From Chloroflexota bacterium (lineage in GTDB: Bacteria; Chloroflexota; Anaerolineae; Ardenticatenales; Ardenticatenaceae): a stretch of 7,336 nt of DNA. The stretch's first letter is position 1, and the number at the start of each line of letters is the position of its first letter. Both the position numbers and the translations under genes were made by a program. The stretch is taken from NCBI GenBank assembly GCA_003520455.1, contig DOUV01000376.1, positions 1 to 7,336 on the forward strand. The letters are read 5' to 3'. The notes under the pieces are model-generated. The model saw nothing but the letters and a program-made list of their open reading frames with translations, had not been told where the DNA came from and ran no database searches. Positions 1-6,796 of this stretch are shown here, piece by piece.

Positions 1-126
1 TGGTACGGCCGCGGCTGTGGCCAGGCTGATGCCCAGGAAGAGCAACGCCGTGAGCGCCGCCAGGGCCGCGGGCCCCCAGGGCCGTCGCCGGCTTGGGCTG
101 ACTTGGGACCGGGGTGTCTCCTTCAT
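1..126 (-). CDS. N-terminal part of an exported protein (signal peptide only), cut by window edge
   Basis: Reading leftwards from an ATG at 126-124 gives 42 codons that stay open to the window edge. The peptide looks like a Sec signal peptide. It has a positively charged start (MKETPRSQVSPSRRRPWG), then a hydrophobic core of about 18 residues rich in Ala and Leu (around residues 20-36), then an ATAAAVP stretch that would suit signal peptidase I cleavage after an Ala-x-Ala. The start is supported by AGGAAA about 8 bases upstream of the ATG. The mature protein lies outside the window, so its function is unknown. It is transcribed in the same direction as the large regulator, whose stop codon is 125 bases upstream, and the spacer holds a possible operator, so it may be a target of that regulator. 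A twin-arginine signal is less likely: RRRP is present, but not a full SRRxFLK motif. Confidence 0.7.
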   Translation of the reverse strand, partial: MKETPRSQVSPSRRRPWGPAALAALTALLFLGISLATAAAVP

Positions 127-184
127 GGTAGCGTTTCCTGCTTTCGGTCTGCGTGGACCTGCGTGCGTTCGTCTGCGGCCCGCG

Positions 185-211
185 GAAACAAAGACTGCTG
201 CCGTCAGCAGT
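185..211 (-). terminator. Possible Rho-independent terminator after the regulator gene
   Basis: ACTGCTG (194-200) and CAGCAGT (205-211) form a perfect 7-bp stem with a 4-base loop. Read on the minus strand the stem is followed by CTTTGTTTC, a short interrupted T-rich run. It lies about 40 bases after the regulator's stop codon. The stem is short and only moderately GC-rich, so it may be a weak terminator or a 5' leader hairpin for the next gene. Confidence 0.45.
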
Positions 212-244
212 AATCTAGCAGGGCGATGTTGAACTCGTGTTGAA
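212..244 (-). promoter_or_regulatory. Candidate SARP-type operator: two direct heptamers 11 bp apart before a -10-like box
   Basis: On the minus strand TTCAACA occurs at 244-238 and again at 233-227, so the two copies are in phase at 11 bp, one helical turn. TAGATT (217-212) follows after 9 bases and matches the sigma-70 -10 consensus at four of six positions. If the unit is read one base later as TCAACAN, the distance to the -10 is 8 bases. Known SARP regulators (for example ActII-ORF4 and DnrI) bind direct heptamers spaced 11 or 22 bp, about 8 bp upstream of the -10, in place of a -35. The first gene downstream is the exported-protein gene. The geometry is seen; binding by the neighbouring regulator is inferred. 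The hairpin at 194-211 sits just after the -10, which is awkward if that hairpin is a terminator. Confidence 0.35.
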
Positions 245-251
245 AGGGTCG

Positions 252-3200
252 TCAGCCGGCCAGAGGGGGCGGTGGCTTGCTCTGTTCGAGGATCCAGCGG
301 CTGTAGAAGGCCCGCCCGGGATGTTGCGCCCACAATGCCTGGACGCGCCCATAATGCTGCCACGCAGCATCCAGGTGGCCGGCACGGGCCTCGGCGGCAG
401 TCAGGGCCAGGTGCCAGACGTCGTCGGGGAGGGCCTGTCCGGCCGCCTCTGCCACGGCGACCGCCCGCTCGCGATTCACTCGGGCCTGCTCCTCATCGCC
501 GGTGCAGTGGAGCCCGGCCAACGACAGCCATAGATAAACTTCGGCCAACCACTCGGTCGGATCCATCCGCTCCCCAACGGTTCGGGCATGCTCCAGACAG
601 CCCGCGGCCTCGGGCCAGCGGCCCTCGCAGGCCCACGCCAGCCCCAGGTGAGTCCACGCCGCCATCTCAACCCAGGTCTCGCCCGAACGGGACCAGGCCT
701 CAGCAGCCCGTTGGTACCAGGCCCGGGCACCGGCCAGGTCGCCCTGGGCCAGTACCACGTCGCCCCGGTTATGGCACGAGTAGCCGATGCCACCCAGGTC
801 TCCCTGGCGCTCCGCCATAGTCAGCGACTGCTGGAAGAGATCGGCCGCCTCCGGCCAGCGCCCCCAGTGGCGAAAGGCCTCGCCCGCGTTGATCAAGACC
901 GAGTGAATGGCGTCGTATTCGCCCCAGAGCAGTGGCCCTTTCGCCCGGAAGGCCTCCGGCCGGCGCCGCTCGAGGATGCCCACTGCCTGCCGGGCATAGT
1001 GCTCGGCACCGGACGGACCATGCCAGCCCGAGCCCATGATGGCCCAGCGGGCGTAGACCCTGGCGGCCTCGAGGGGACCAACCTGGTCCACACCGAGCCG
1101 GTCCACCTCATCCACCGCCTGGCGCAGCATCTCCTCAGAGGGGCCCGCGTGCCCGAGACGATTCTCATTGTGGGCCAGCTTGTAGAGCAGGCGGACGCGG
1201 TCGGCTGGCGCGATCGCGTGGCGCCCGGCGGCCTCGAACTCATGCTGGGCCGGAGCATACTGGCCGGCCGCCTGGTAGAGGTCTCCTAATCGCTCGTGGA
1301 CTTCCCGCAGCGCCTCCGCTGCCGGGCGGAATCCGTCTTGCCCCACCACGGCCAGAGCGGACCGGTAGTGACCGATGGCCTCGGCCTGGGCGTAGAGGCG
1401 CGTGGCGTGCCAGCCCGCGCGCAGCCGGTACTGGAAGGCCCGATCCGGCCGGCCGGCCTGGTGGAAGTGATAGGCCAGGGTGCCGGCGATGTCGTCGAGC
1501 GCGCTGGCATGGTGCGTTTCAAGTGCCTCGCCGGCCTTGCCGTGCAACCAGCGCCGCCGGTCCTCCCCGATGCCCTCATAGACCACCTGGCGGATTTTGT
1601 CGTGGCTGAAGATGTGGCCGTCGACGCCCTGCTCGCGAATGAGCAGCACGCTCGTCAGATGGTCGAGATGATCGAGCAGGATATCCCGGCGCCAGGCCCG
1701 CATCTGACCGAGGACGGGCCGCCGGAACTCGCGGCCAAGGACGGCCGCCGCCTCTAAAACCCCGCGCTCCTCACTGCCCAGCCGCACGAGCCGGCGTTGG
1801 ATCACCTCATGCATCGTGGCCGGCAGGCCCGAGAGGCGGATGAGGTCCGGGGCTGGCGCTGACCAGGCACCCGCCTCGTCGGCTGTGAGCAGACCATCTT
1901 CGAAAAGGGCCTGGAGCACGGAGAGCAGAAAGAGGGGGTTGCCCTCGGTCTCTCGATAGAGCCTCTGTCCGAGAACAGAGCCTTGGGTCTGCGAGCCCGA
2001 TAGCATTTGCAGAAGCCGGACGACGGCTGCGGGCGAGAGCGGCGCCAGCATCAGGCGGTAGAGGACTCCGCAGCGTTTGAGGCCCCACAAGAGTCTGGCC
2101 AACGTCTCTTCCTCGTCGGCCGCGACCTCCTCCGAACGGAGAGTACCCAAGACGAGTACAGACTCCTGCGCTGCGCGCCGGGCAAAGAAAGCCAGGAATT
2201 CGAGGGTTGCCTCGTCGGCCCAGTGGAGGTCATCGAGGAAAAACAGCAGCCCGCGGCTCGTTTCGGTGTCTCCACTTCTCGGGTCCCGTCGCCCTGCCGC
2301 TTGACTCACCGCTAACATAAACTGCGCGAGGGCTTCGAACAGTCGAGCCTTCTCTTGTTCGGGTGGAAGCGGGGGGTTGGGCGGCAGGTCGGGTTGGGCC
2401 AGGCGCAACTCGGGGAACAGCTCCGCCAGGGCTGTACGCCACGCGAGAGGGAAGGAAGGGAGGAAGGGTGGAAGCCACGTAGTCCCTGCCTGCCCCCTGG
2501 TCTCTGCGACCTGCAGTCGCAGGCGCAGGGCCTCCACGACCGGTTGGTACGGTTGTTTGCCTTCTCCCTCCCGGCAATAGCCCTCCAAAACTGTGATGCC
2601 TCGCGATCGGGCATAGTCCACCACCTCCGCAGCCAGGCGGCTCTTTCCAACACCGGCCTCGCCCTCAATGAGGACGACCCGGCCGCCGCGCGCGCCGTGC
2701 TCCAGATGATCGATCAGCCAGGCCTGCTCGGTCTCACGACCGACAAACGGGGTGCGACCGAGCGAGAGCGGGAGCTGACGCAGCCGTTCGATGGCCGCAG
2801 ATGGTGGGTAGATCCCCCGGTGGCTGGTGATCGCGCGGTGGCGGATTTGGTCGGCCAGAGTGACAGTCTCTGGAAAGGGCTCGATGTCAAGTTCCTCAGC
2901 CAGGGCCTGGCGACACTCTTCGTACGCCCGCAACGCGAGGGCCAAATCGCCCGCGTGGTAGTGGTAGAGCATCAACTGGCACCAGACGCTTTCGCGGCAG
3001 CGGTCTGCTGCCAGTACCTCGCGGCACAAGGCCACCGCCCGCCGGTAGCGTCCCTGCCGGGCACAGGCCTCGGCGAATCGGGTCAGGAGAGTGAAGTACA
3101 ACTCGCGCAGTCGCTCGCGCTCGGCCACGGCCCAGTCGGCGTAGCGCTCCTCTTCCAGGTAGTCGCCCCGGTAGAGGTTGCTGGCTGCTTGCATCTGGCT

Positions 3201-3599
3201 GATGGCGTCCTGGCCAGGGAGGCTGTCGGCGGGCAGTGCCGGGCTGGCGACCAGCCGGGCGAATTCGTCGACATCGAGCCAATAGTCTGCGCTGGTATCC
3301 CAGGTGTAGCCGGACCCGGTTGTTAACACGAAACAGGAGAGGGCTCCCCGCGGCAGGTCCGGTTCGAGGGTCCGGCGTAACTGGCTCACCGCCACTCGCA
3401 GGTTCCGGCCGGACGCGTTGGGGTCGAGGCCGGGCCACAACCAGTCCATCAACTGCTCTTTGGTCAGCGTATGCCCGCGGAAGGTGAGGAGAATCTTGCA
3501 GAGAAGTTTATTCTTCTGTGTCTTCCAGGCAGAATCCGGGACGAGCGTGTCACCGTGAAGCATCTGGAAGGGTCCCAGGGTGTGGATGCGCAGGCGCAT
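252..3599 (-). CDS. SARP-family transcriptional regulator with BTAD, AAA/STAND ATPase and TPR-like C-terminus (1115 aa)
   Basis: Large one-component, signal-integrating transcription factor. Residues 1 to about 100 form an OmpR-type winged helix (LGPFQ start, KEQLMDWLWPGL, then the recognition-helix region NLRVAVSQLRRTLEP). Residues about 107-255 are a bacterial transcriptional activation domain (DVDEF, YRGDYL, ERLRELY). Residues about 282-600 are an AAA_16/STAND ATPase: FVGRE at 285-289, Walker A GEAGVGKS at 313-320, Walker B LLFFLDD at 451-457, and a GNPLFL motif at 553-558. From about residue 690 to 1090 the protein is helical and TPR-like (repeated GRWPEAA, ALA and YARQA-type blocks), the usual ligand- or partner-sensing part. 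There is no C-terminal LuxR HTH, so DNA binding rests on the N-terminus. The proline-rich stretch at 401-413 and the polar stretch at 437-449 look like linkers inside the ATPase. The ATG is supported by AGAGGGGAG about 4 bases upstream. The gene has its own likely promoter at 3723-3751. Ligand and regulon cannot be read from the sequence; the exported-protein gene just downstream is the best target candidate. Length and intact motifs argue for a functional protein. Confidence 0.93.
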   Translation of the reverse strand: MRLRIHTLGPFQMLHGDTLVPDSAWKTQKNKLLCKILLTFRGHTLTKEQLMDWLWPGLDPNASGRNLRVAVSQLRRTLEPDLPRGALSCFVLTTGSGYTWDTSADYWLDVDEFARLVASPALPADSLPGQDAISQMQAASNLYRGDYLEEERYADWAVAERERLRELYFTLLTRFAEACARQGRYRRAVALCREVLAADRCRESVWCQLMLYHYHAGDLALALRAYEECRQALAEELDIEPFPETVTLADQIRHRAITSHRGIYPPSAAIERLRQLPLSLGRTPFVGRETEQAWLIDHLEHGARGGRVVLIEGEAGVGKSRLAAEVVDYARSRGITVLEGYCREGEGKQPYQPVVEALRLRLQVAETRGQAGTTWLPPFLPSFPLAWRTALAELFPELRLAQPDLPPNPPLPPEQEKARLFEALAQFMLAVSQAAGRRDPRSGDTETSRGLLFFLDDLHWADEATLEFLAFFARRAAQESVLVLGTLRSEEVAADEEETLARLLWGLKRCGVLYRLMLAPLSPAAVVRLLQMLSGSQTQGSVLGQRLYRETEGNPLFLLSVLQALFEDGLLTADEAGAWSAPAPDLIRLSGLPATMHEVIQRRLVRLGSEERGVLEAAAVLGREFRRPVLGQMRAWRRDILLDHLDHLTSVLLIREQGVDGHIFSHDKIRQVVYEGIGEDRRRWLHGKAGEALETHHASALDDIAGTLAYHFHQAGRPDRAFQYRLRAGWHATRLYAQAEAIGHYRSALAVVGQDGFRPAAEALREVHERLGDLYQAAGQYAPAQHEFEAAGRHAIAPADRVRLLYKLAHNENRLGHAGPSEEMLRQAVDEVDRLGVDQVGPLEAARVYARWAIMGSGWHGPSGAEHYARQAVGILERRRPEAFRAKGPLLWGEYDAIHSVLINAGEAFRHWGRWPEAADLFQQSLTMAERQGDLGGIGYSCHNRGDVVLAQGDLAGARAWYQRAAEAWSRSGETWVEMAAWTHLGLAWACEGRWPEAAGCLEHARTVGERMDPTEWLAEVYLWLSLAGLHCTGDEEQARVNRERAVAVAEAAGQALPDDVWHLALTAAEARAGHLDAAWQHYGRVQALWAQHPGRAFYSRWILEQSKPPPPLAG

Positions 3600-3716
3600 A
3601 CAGCTCCCCTCTCGATAGGTTCTCGGACCAGTGAGCCCACTGTTGTGCCACGCAGGGTGCCCGAGGCCGTGGAGGGAAGGAGGCCGGAGGCGGCACAGCA
3701 GGGTGTCGTCGCAACT

Positions 3717-3748
3717 GGCACGAATATACCACGCGCGTGGGCACGAAT
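3717..3748. promoter_or_regulatory. Candidate operator: 12-bp perfect palindrome bracketed by 9-bp direct repeats
   Basis: CCACGCGCGTGG at 3729-3740 is a perfect 12-bp palindrome. It is flanked by two identical copies of GGCACGAAT (3717-3725 and 3740-3748) with a period of 23 bp. On the minus strand the palindrome lies within the spacer of the regulator's promoter, and the direct repeats overlap its -10 and -35 boxes. A protein bound here would be expected to block or remodel the promoter, which suggests control (possibly autocontrol) of the regulator gene. The DNA structure is seen; the binding protein is unknown. Confidence 0.45.
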
Positions 3749-3751
3749 CAA
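3723..3751 (-). promoter_or_regulatory. Sigma-70-like promoter of the SARP/ATPase regulator gene
   Basis: On the minus strand TTGATT (3751-3746, four of six matches to TTGACA) is followed after exactly 17 bases by TATATT (3728-3723, five of six matches to TATAAT). The predicted transcription start is near 3716, giving an untranslated leader of about 117 bases before the ATG at 3599. Another short palindrome, ACTGGTCCAGT (3759-3769), lies just upstream of the -35. Confidence 0.55.
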
Positions 3752-3771
3752 TCGCCTCACTGGTCCAGTCG

Positions 3772-3803
3772 TGGCCTGCCGGTAGCGGGGAGCCGGCAGG
3801 CCA
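3772..3803. repeat. Inverted repeat, 11-bp perfect stem
   Basis: TGGCCTGCCGG (3772-3782) and CCGGCAGGCCA (3793-3803) are exact reverse complements around a 10-base loop. The hairpin would form on either strand. It has no T-run on either side, so it is not an obvious terminator. It lies about 20 bases upstream of the regulator's -35 box and could be a regulatory structure, an extragenic palindrome, or part of a mobile remnant. Confidence 0.6.
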
Positions 3804-3822
3804 GAGCGCGGGTTAAGGAGTC

Positions 3823-3856
3823 AGACTTCCGAAGTCTCGGAAGACTTCGGAAGTCT
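3823..3856. repeat. Nested extragenic palindrome: 15-bp perfect stem whose arms are themselves palindromes
   Basis: AGACTTCCGAAGTCT (3823-3837) and its exact reverse complement AGACTTCGGAAGTCT (3842-3856) flank a CGGA loop, giving a 15-bp perfect stem. Each arm is also a palindrome on its own (AGACTTC, one base, GAAGTCT), so the DNA could form either one long or two short hairpins. No T-run follows on either strand. It resembles a REP-like dispersed palindrome; copy number elsewhere in the genome cannot be seen here. Confidence 0.75.
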
Positions 3857-4100
3857 CCGATCACGCGCCGCCGTCGACGCCTTGACCCGTGTTCTGGAAG
3901 CAGGTCGTGGTCAATACCTTCGCGAGCCTGACCGCCGACCGTTGCCGGTGGTGAAGTGGCCGGTGGAGTGGAAAGGTCCTCAGAGTGGGAGTGGCAAGCA
4001 CCGAGGGGCTACTGGACGTCAATCGCCAACAGCTTCGTTCGGGCCGTTGCGTCTTTGAGGCTCGTTCTTCGGATCGCTCTCATTGAAATATGGTATTCCA
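3857..4100. other. Intergenic stretch without a recognisable gene
   Basis: I read this part in all frames. The open stretches are short, interrupted, and have no good Shine-Dalgarno site or recognisable motif. The one longer plus-strand frame through here (from 3956) runs on antisense into korC, so it is most likely non-coding. With the hairpins to its left and the probable kor terminator to its right, it is simply the spacer between two transcription units. Confidence 0.6.
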
Positions 4101-4129
4101 GGGAGGCGGCGGCACTGCCGTCGCCTCCC
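4101..4129 (-). terminator. Probable terminator hairpin of the kor operon
   Basis: GGGAGGCGGCGGC (4101-4113) pairs with GCCGTCGCCTCCC (4117-4129) over 13 positions around a 3-base loop, with one imperfect position (G.U in plus-strand RNA, A-C in minus-strand RNA). It begins 38 bases after the korC stop. On the minus strand it is followed by TGGAATACCATATTTC, which is T-containing but not a true T-run. A strong stem with a weak tail suggests a terminator or an mRNA 3'-end stabiliser. Confidence 0.5.
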
Positions 4130-4166
4130 CGACGCCACTTTGACGCTTATGTTTCAGCGGCGGCCG

Positions 4167-4718
4167 TCACGCGCCAACGTTCTCGGTGGCGAATGCCATT
4201 CCGCGTCGCAGTGCCTGTTTGTCAGGTTCGAGGACCTCGCGATGGCGCAAGCCCAGACGCTCGTCCAGGACCTTCTCCACCGTCTCAATCTCGACCACGC
4301 CCGTTGCGGCGATCAACGCCCCGAGCATCACGGCGTTGGCAATCTGGGGAAATCCCAACCCCGCAGCGATCGCCTTTGCCGGTATAGCAATCTCCCGAAT
4401 ATCCGTGCGACCGGAGCGTTCTGCCACCAAGGTCGAGTCCACCACCACCACACCCTTCGGTTTCACCAGTGGAGCATACCGCTGCATCGACGGGGGATTG
4501 AGGATGAGCGCGGCTGTCGGGTGGTGTGTGAGCGGTGAGCCGATCTCTTCGTCGGAAATGATGACCGTGCAGTGGGCCGTGCCGCCGCGCATCTCGGGGC
4601 CGTAGGACGGAATCCAGGTTACGTGTTTGTCTTCTGCCAGGGCCGTGTAGGCCAGCAATTGGCCCGCGAACAGCACCCCCTGGCCGCCAAAGCCTGCAAA
4701 TATAATTTCCTCGTGCAT
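4167..4718 (-). CDS. korC: 2-oxoacid:ferredoxin oxidoreductase, gamma subunit
   Basis: This 183-residue protein is the gamma subunit of a four-subunit 2-oxoacid:ferredoxin oxidoreductase (Kor/Vor family, POR_gamma fold), a cytoplasmic enzyme that makes acyl-CoA from a 2-oxoacid and CoA. It begins MHEEIIFAGFGGQGV, and the glycine-rich GFGGQGV loop (residues 9-15) is the family signature. YGPEMRGGTAHC (39-50) is the second hallmark. Length is normal for the family (about 180-190). Its ATG lies 8 bases after the korB stop. That TAG is part of the Shine-Dalgarno sequence (TAGGA, 7 bases from the ATG), so translation is probably coupled. It is the last gene of the operon, with a hairpin just after it. 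No missing residues were noticed. Assignment to the family is firm; the exact substrate is not. Confidence 0.93.
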   Translation of the reverse strand: MHEEIIFAGFGGQGVLFAGQLLAYTALAEDKHVTWIPSYGPEMRGGTAHCTVIISDEEIGSPLTHHPTAALILNPPSMQRYAPLVKPKGVVVVDSTLVAERSGRTDIREIAIPAKAIAAGLGFPQIANAVMLGALIAATGVVEIETVEKVLDERLGLRHREVLEPDKQALRRGMAFATENVGA

Positions 4719-4726
4719 CGCCAGTC

Positions 4727-5506
4727 CTATCTCTTCATCAGCGGCTTGACGTCGTCAAGCACTTTGCAATCACCCAGCGGGTAGTAGGGCACCATCGCGT
4801 CCTCGATCCATTGCAGCGCTTCGGGCGGCGACATGCCCCAGTTGGTCGGGCAGGCCGAGAGCAGCTCAACCATCGAGAAGCCCAGCCCGGCAAGCTGCAC
4901 CTTAAAGGCCGTGCGGATGGCTTTCTTGGCCCGGCTGATTTCCTTGACGTTGTGCAGCGAGTAGCGCGCGATGTAAGCCGCGCCGGTGACGTTGGAGATC
5001 AGCTCCGCCATGCGCACCGGGTAGCCCGTGATCTCGACATCCCGGCCGGTGGGCGAGGACTTGGTGCGCTGGCCCAGCAGCGTGGTCGGGGCCATCTGGC
5101 CGCCGGTCATACCATAGACGCCGTTGTTGACGAAGATCACTGTAATATGCTCCCCCCGCGTCGCGGCGTGCAGGACCTCCGCCGTACCGATCGAGGCCAG
5201 GTCGCCGTCGCCCTGATAGGTGAACACGACGCGGTCGGGATGGACACGCTTAATGCCGGTCGCCATCGCTGGCGCTCGGCCGTGGGGTGCTTGCGCGAAA
5301 TCACAGTCGAGGTAGTTGTAGGCAAACACCGAGCATCCCACCGAGGCCACTCCGATGGCTCGTTCGCGGACGTTCAGTTCGTCCAGCACCTCGGCGACGA
5401 GCCGGTGGATGATGCCGTGGGTGCAACCCGGGCAGTAGTGGGTGACGGCGGACGTCAACGAGTTCGGTCGTTGGTAGACAACCGGTAGTGGCGGATGAGT
5501 GGTCAC
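4727..5506 (-). CDS. korB: 2-oxoacid:ferredoxin oxidoreductase, beta (TPP-binding) subunit
   Basis: The 259-residue subunit carries the thiamine pyrophosphate site. The motif starts at GDGD (99-102) and ends at [12 protein letters not shown] (126-137), the usual GDG...NN pattern for Mg-[11 protein letters not shown] (24-31) and GCS (58-60) supply the conserved cysteines found in beta subunits of this family. HGRAPA (75-80) and CPTNWGMSP (219-227) are further family signatures. The start is GTG (5506-5504); it overlaps the korA stop in GTGA, and GGGAGG lies about 7-8 bases upstream. The 4-base overlap implies coupled translation and equal subunit amounts. Length is close to that of four-subunit KorB/VorA proteins (about 250-280). 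The reaction is oxidative decarboxylation of a 2-oxoacid through a TPP adduct, passing electrons towards the ferredoxin-like subunit. The substrate (2-oxoglutarate, a branched-chain 2-oxoacid, or several) cannot be settled by eye. Confidence 0.94.
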   Translation of the reverse strand: MTTHPPLPVVYQRPNSLTSAVTHYCPGCTHGIIHRLVAEVLDELNVRERAIGVASVGCSVFAYNYLDCDFAQAPHGRAPAMATGIKRVHPDRVVFTYQGDGDLASIGTAEVLHAATRGEHITVIFVNNGVYGMTGGQMAPTTLLGQRTKSSPTGRDVEITGYPVRMAELISNVTGAAYIARYSLHNVKEISRAKKAIRTAFKVQLAGLGFSMVELLSACPTNWGMSPPEALQWIEDAMVPYYPLGDCKVLDDVKPLMKR

Positions 5507-6642
5507 GTGGTTCCTCCCTCTCGGTCTCGGAGAAGCCCGGTCGCTTCATTGGACTGGGCACTCATAGAATGGTACACCGTGCGGGTAGCAGACAGCGGTG
5601 CGAACGATTCGATCTGCGCGAGGACCGCGTCGGGCATCGGGACCACACCTCCCGTGCGGCCGAAAAACCGGACCGTCACCTGCGACCCCACGGCGAGGCG
5701 GACATCTTCGACCATCTGGCCGGCGTTCAATTCCACGACGAGGAAACGCTCTACGTGCCGGGCCAGCTCGGCCAGCCGTTGAGACGGAAAGGGCCACAGA
5801 CTGATCGGGCGGAAGAGTCCCACGGCGACCCCGCGCCTGCGGGCCTCCTTCACCGCCGACTGCGCGATTCGCGCCGCCGACCCGAACGCGACGACGAGCA
5901 GCCCCGCGTCCTCCGCCCACTGCTCTGCGAAGCGCACTTCGTTGGCCCGGATGGTGGCCAGTTTTTCTTGCAGCCGCAGGTTCAGTTGCTCCAGAGCTTC
6001 GGGCTCCAATGCAATCGATGTGATGATGCGGCGCTCGCGTCCGTGTGCACCGGTCAACTCCCAGCCGCGATCTTGCTTCTGGATCACGCGCCTCGGCGGC
6101 ATCTCGACCGGCTCCATCATCTGCCCGATATTGCCATCGGCTGCGAGAATCACGATGGTCCGATAGCGGTCGGCGATGTCGAACGCAACGGAGGTGAGGT
6201 CTACGGCTTCCTGCACCGACGCCGGTGCGAGCACGACTGGATGGTAGTCGCCGTGGCCGCCGCCTTTGGTGAGCTGGAAGTAATCACTCTGGGTCGGCGC
6301 GATGTTGCCGAGGCCCGGTCCGCCGCGCATCATATCGACCAGCACGCATGGCACCTCCGACGCGGCGATGTACGAAAGGCCCTCTTGCATCAGCGAGATA
6401 CCCGGACCGGATGATGAGCTCATCACGCGCGCCCCGGCGCAGGCTGCACCGTACACCATGTTGATGGCGGCGAGCTCGCTCTCGGCCTGCAAGAAGAGCC
6501 GTCCGAGTTCCGGCATTCGCCGGGAGAGGTACTCCAGCAGTTCGGTTTGGGGCGTGATCGGGTACCCGAAGTAGGCGTCCAGCCCGGCGAGCACGGCTGC
6601 CTCGGCGATCGCCTCGTTGCCCTTCCAGAGTTCTTTGGCCAT
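5503..6642 (-). CDS. korA: 2-oxoacid:ferredoxin oxidoreductase, alpha subunit (KorA/VorB type)
   Basis: This 379-residue alpha subunit holds the pyrimidine-binding and transketolase C-terminal-like domains. GNEA (8-11) and GYPITPQTE (26-34) mark the N-terminus. E54 in the QAESE stretch is at the place of the conserved glutamate of this fold. [14 protein letters not shown] (75-88) and [16 protein letters not shown] (105-120) are characteristic of the single-domain KorA/VorB group. The C-terminal third (about 245-350) has the swapped domain with GLFRP and GQMVEDVR. Unlike KorA proteins of two-subunit enzymes, it has no fused gamma domain, in line with a separate korC. The motifs resemble proteins usually named VorB (2-ketoisovalerate:ferredoxin oxidoreductase), so a branched-chain substrate is a real alternative to 2-oxoglutarate. 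The ATG has AGGAG 6 bases upstream; that Shine-Dalgarno overlaps a TAG ending an upstream short frame. Confidence 0.94.
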   Translation of the reverse strand: MAKELWKGNEAIAEAAVLAGLDAYFGYPITPQTELLEYLSRRMPELGRLFLQAESELAAINMVYGAACAGARVMSSSSGPGISLMQEGLSYIAASEVPCVLVDMMRGGPGLGNIAPTQSDYFQLTKGGGHGDYHPVVLAPASVQEAVDLTSVAFDIADRYRTIVILAADGNIGQMMEPVEMPPRRVIQKQDRGWELTGAHGRERRIITSIALEPEALEQLNLRLQEKLATIRANEVRFAEQWAEDAGLLVVAFGSAARIAQSAVKEARRRGVAVGLFRPISLWPFPSQRLAELARHVERFLVVELNAGQMVEDVRLAVGSQVTVRFFGRTGGVVPMPDAVLAQIESFAPLSATRTVYHSMSAQSNEATGLLRDREGGTT

Positions 6643-6651
6643 GATGCGCTC

Positions 6652-6765
6652 CTATTTCTTCGCCAGGGCCGGGTAGACCGGTAGAAAGCCGTCCAACGAC
6701 TTCGGACGTCTGGCCCGTTTCACAGTCTGGTTGGAGTACAGGTAAAGGTGGCGCCTGCGAGGCAC
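6652..6765 (-). CDS. Short open frame (37 aa) ending inside the korA ribosome-binding site; possible relic
   Basis: A GTG at 6765-6763, with AAAGGA about 8 bases upstream, opens a 37-codon frame that ends at TAG 6654-6652. The peptide is basic in its first half (VPRRRHLYLY...VKRARRPKS) and ends DGFLPVYPALAKK. I do not recognise it. Its TAG forms TAGGAG with the korA Shine-Dalgarno, the same stop/RBS fusion seen between korB and korC in this operon. That suggests a real, coupled reading frame once ended here, perhaps an earlier 3' end of the ferredoxin gene or a small gene between them. It could also be chance, as the region is short and partly low-complexity. Confidence 0.25.
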   Translation of the reverse strand: MPRRRHLYLYSNQTVKRARRPKSLDGFLPVYPALAKK

Positions 6766-6766
6766 C

Positions 6767-6787
6767 GTCTTTGTCCTTTGCTACTTG
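6767..6787. repeat. Degenerate heptad-like low-complexity stretch
   Basis: On the minus strand this reads as three similar 7-base units (CAAGTAG, CAAAGGA, CAAAGAC). It sits between the ferredoxin stop and the short frame before korA. Such degenerate short tandem sequence is typical of intergenic filler rather than coding DNA. The match is visible but weak. Confidence 0.35.
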
Positions 6788-6796
6788 CTGCCCTGG

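Noticed and set aside
2355..3326. Long plus-strand open frame (about 320 codons) opposite the regulator gene
   Set aside because: It lies wholly antisense to a gene with clear winged-helix, BTAD and Walker motifs. It shows no recognisable domain. Long antisense frames are expected in GC-rich coding DNA.
3652..3705. Eight-base direct repeat GCAGGGTG (3652-3659 and 3698-3705) in the regulator leader
   Set aside because: The copies are 46 bases apart, short and GC-rich, with no positional logic relative to the promoter. Chance is adequate.
3464..3760. Minus-strand 98-codon frame overlapping the start of the regulator
   Set aside because: Its ATG lies upstream of the predicted transcription start, it overlaps the winged-helix coding region in another frame, and its composition is not protein-like.
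3956..4387. Plus-strand frame of 143 codons starting in the regulator-kor gap
   Set aside because: More than half of it is antisense to korC. It has no convincing ribosome-binding site or known motif, and it crosses the probable terminator hairpin.
5488..6414. Plus-strand open frame of about 300 codons opposite korA
   Set aside because: The minus strand encodes an intact, motif-complete alpha subunit. The plus frame is rich in Arg and His without domain signatures, as mirror frames of GC-rich genes are.
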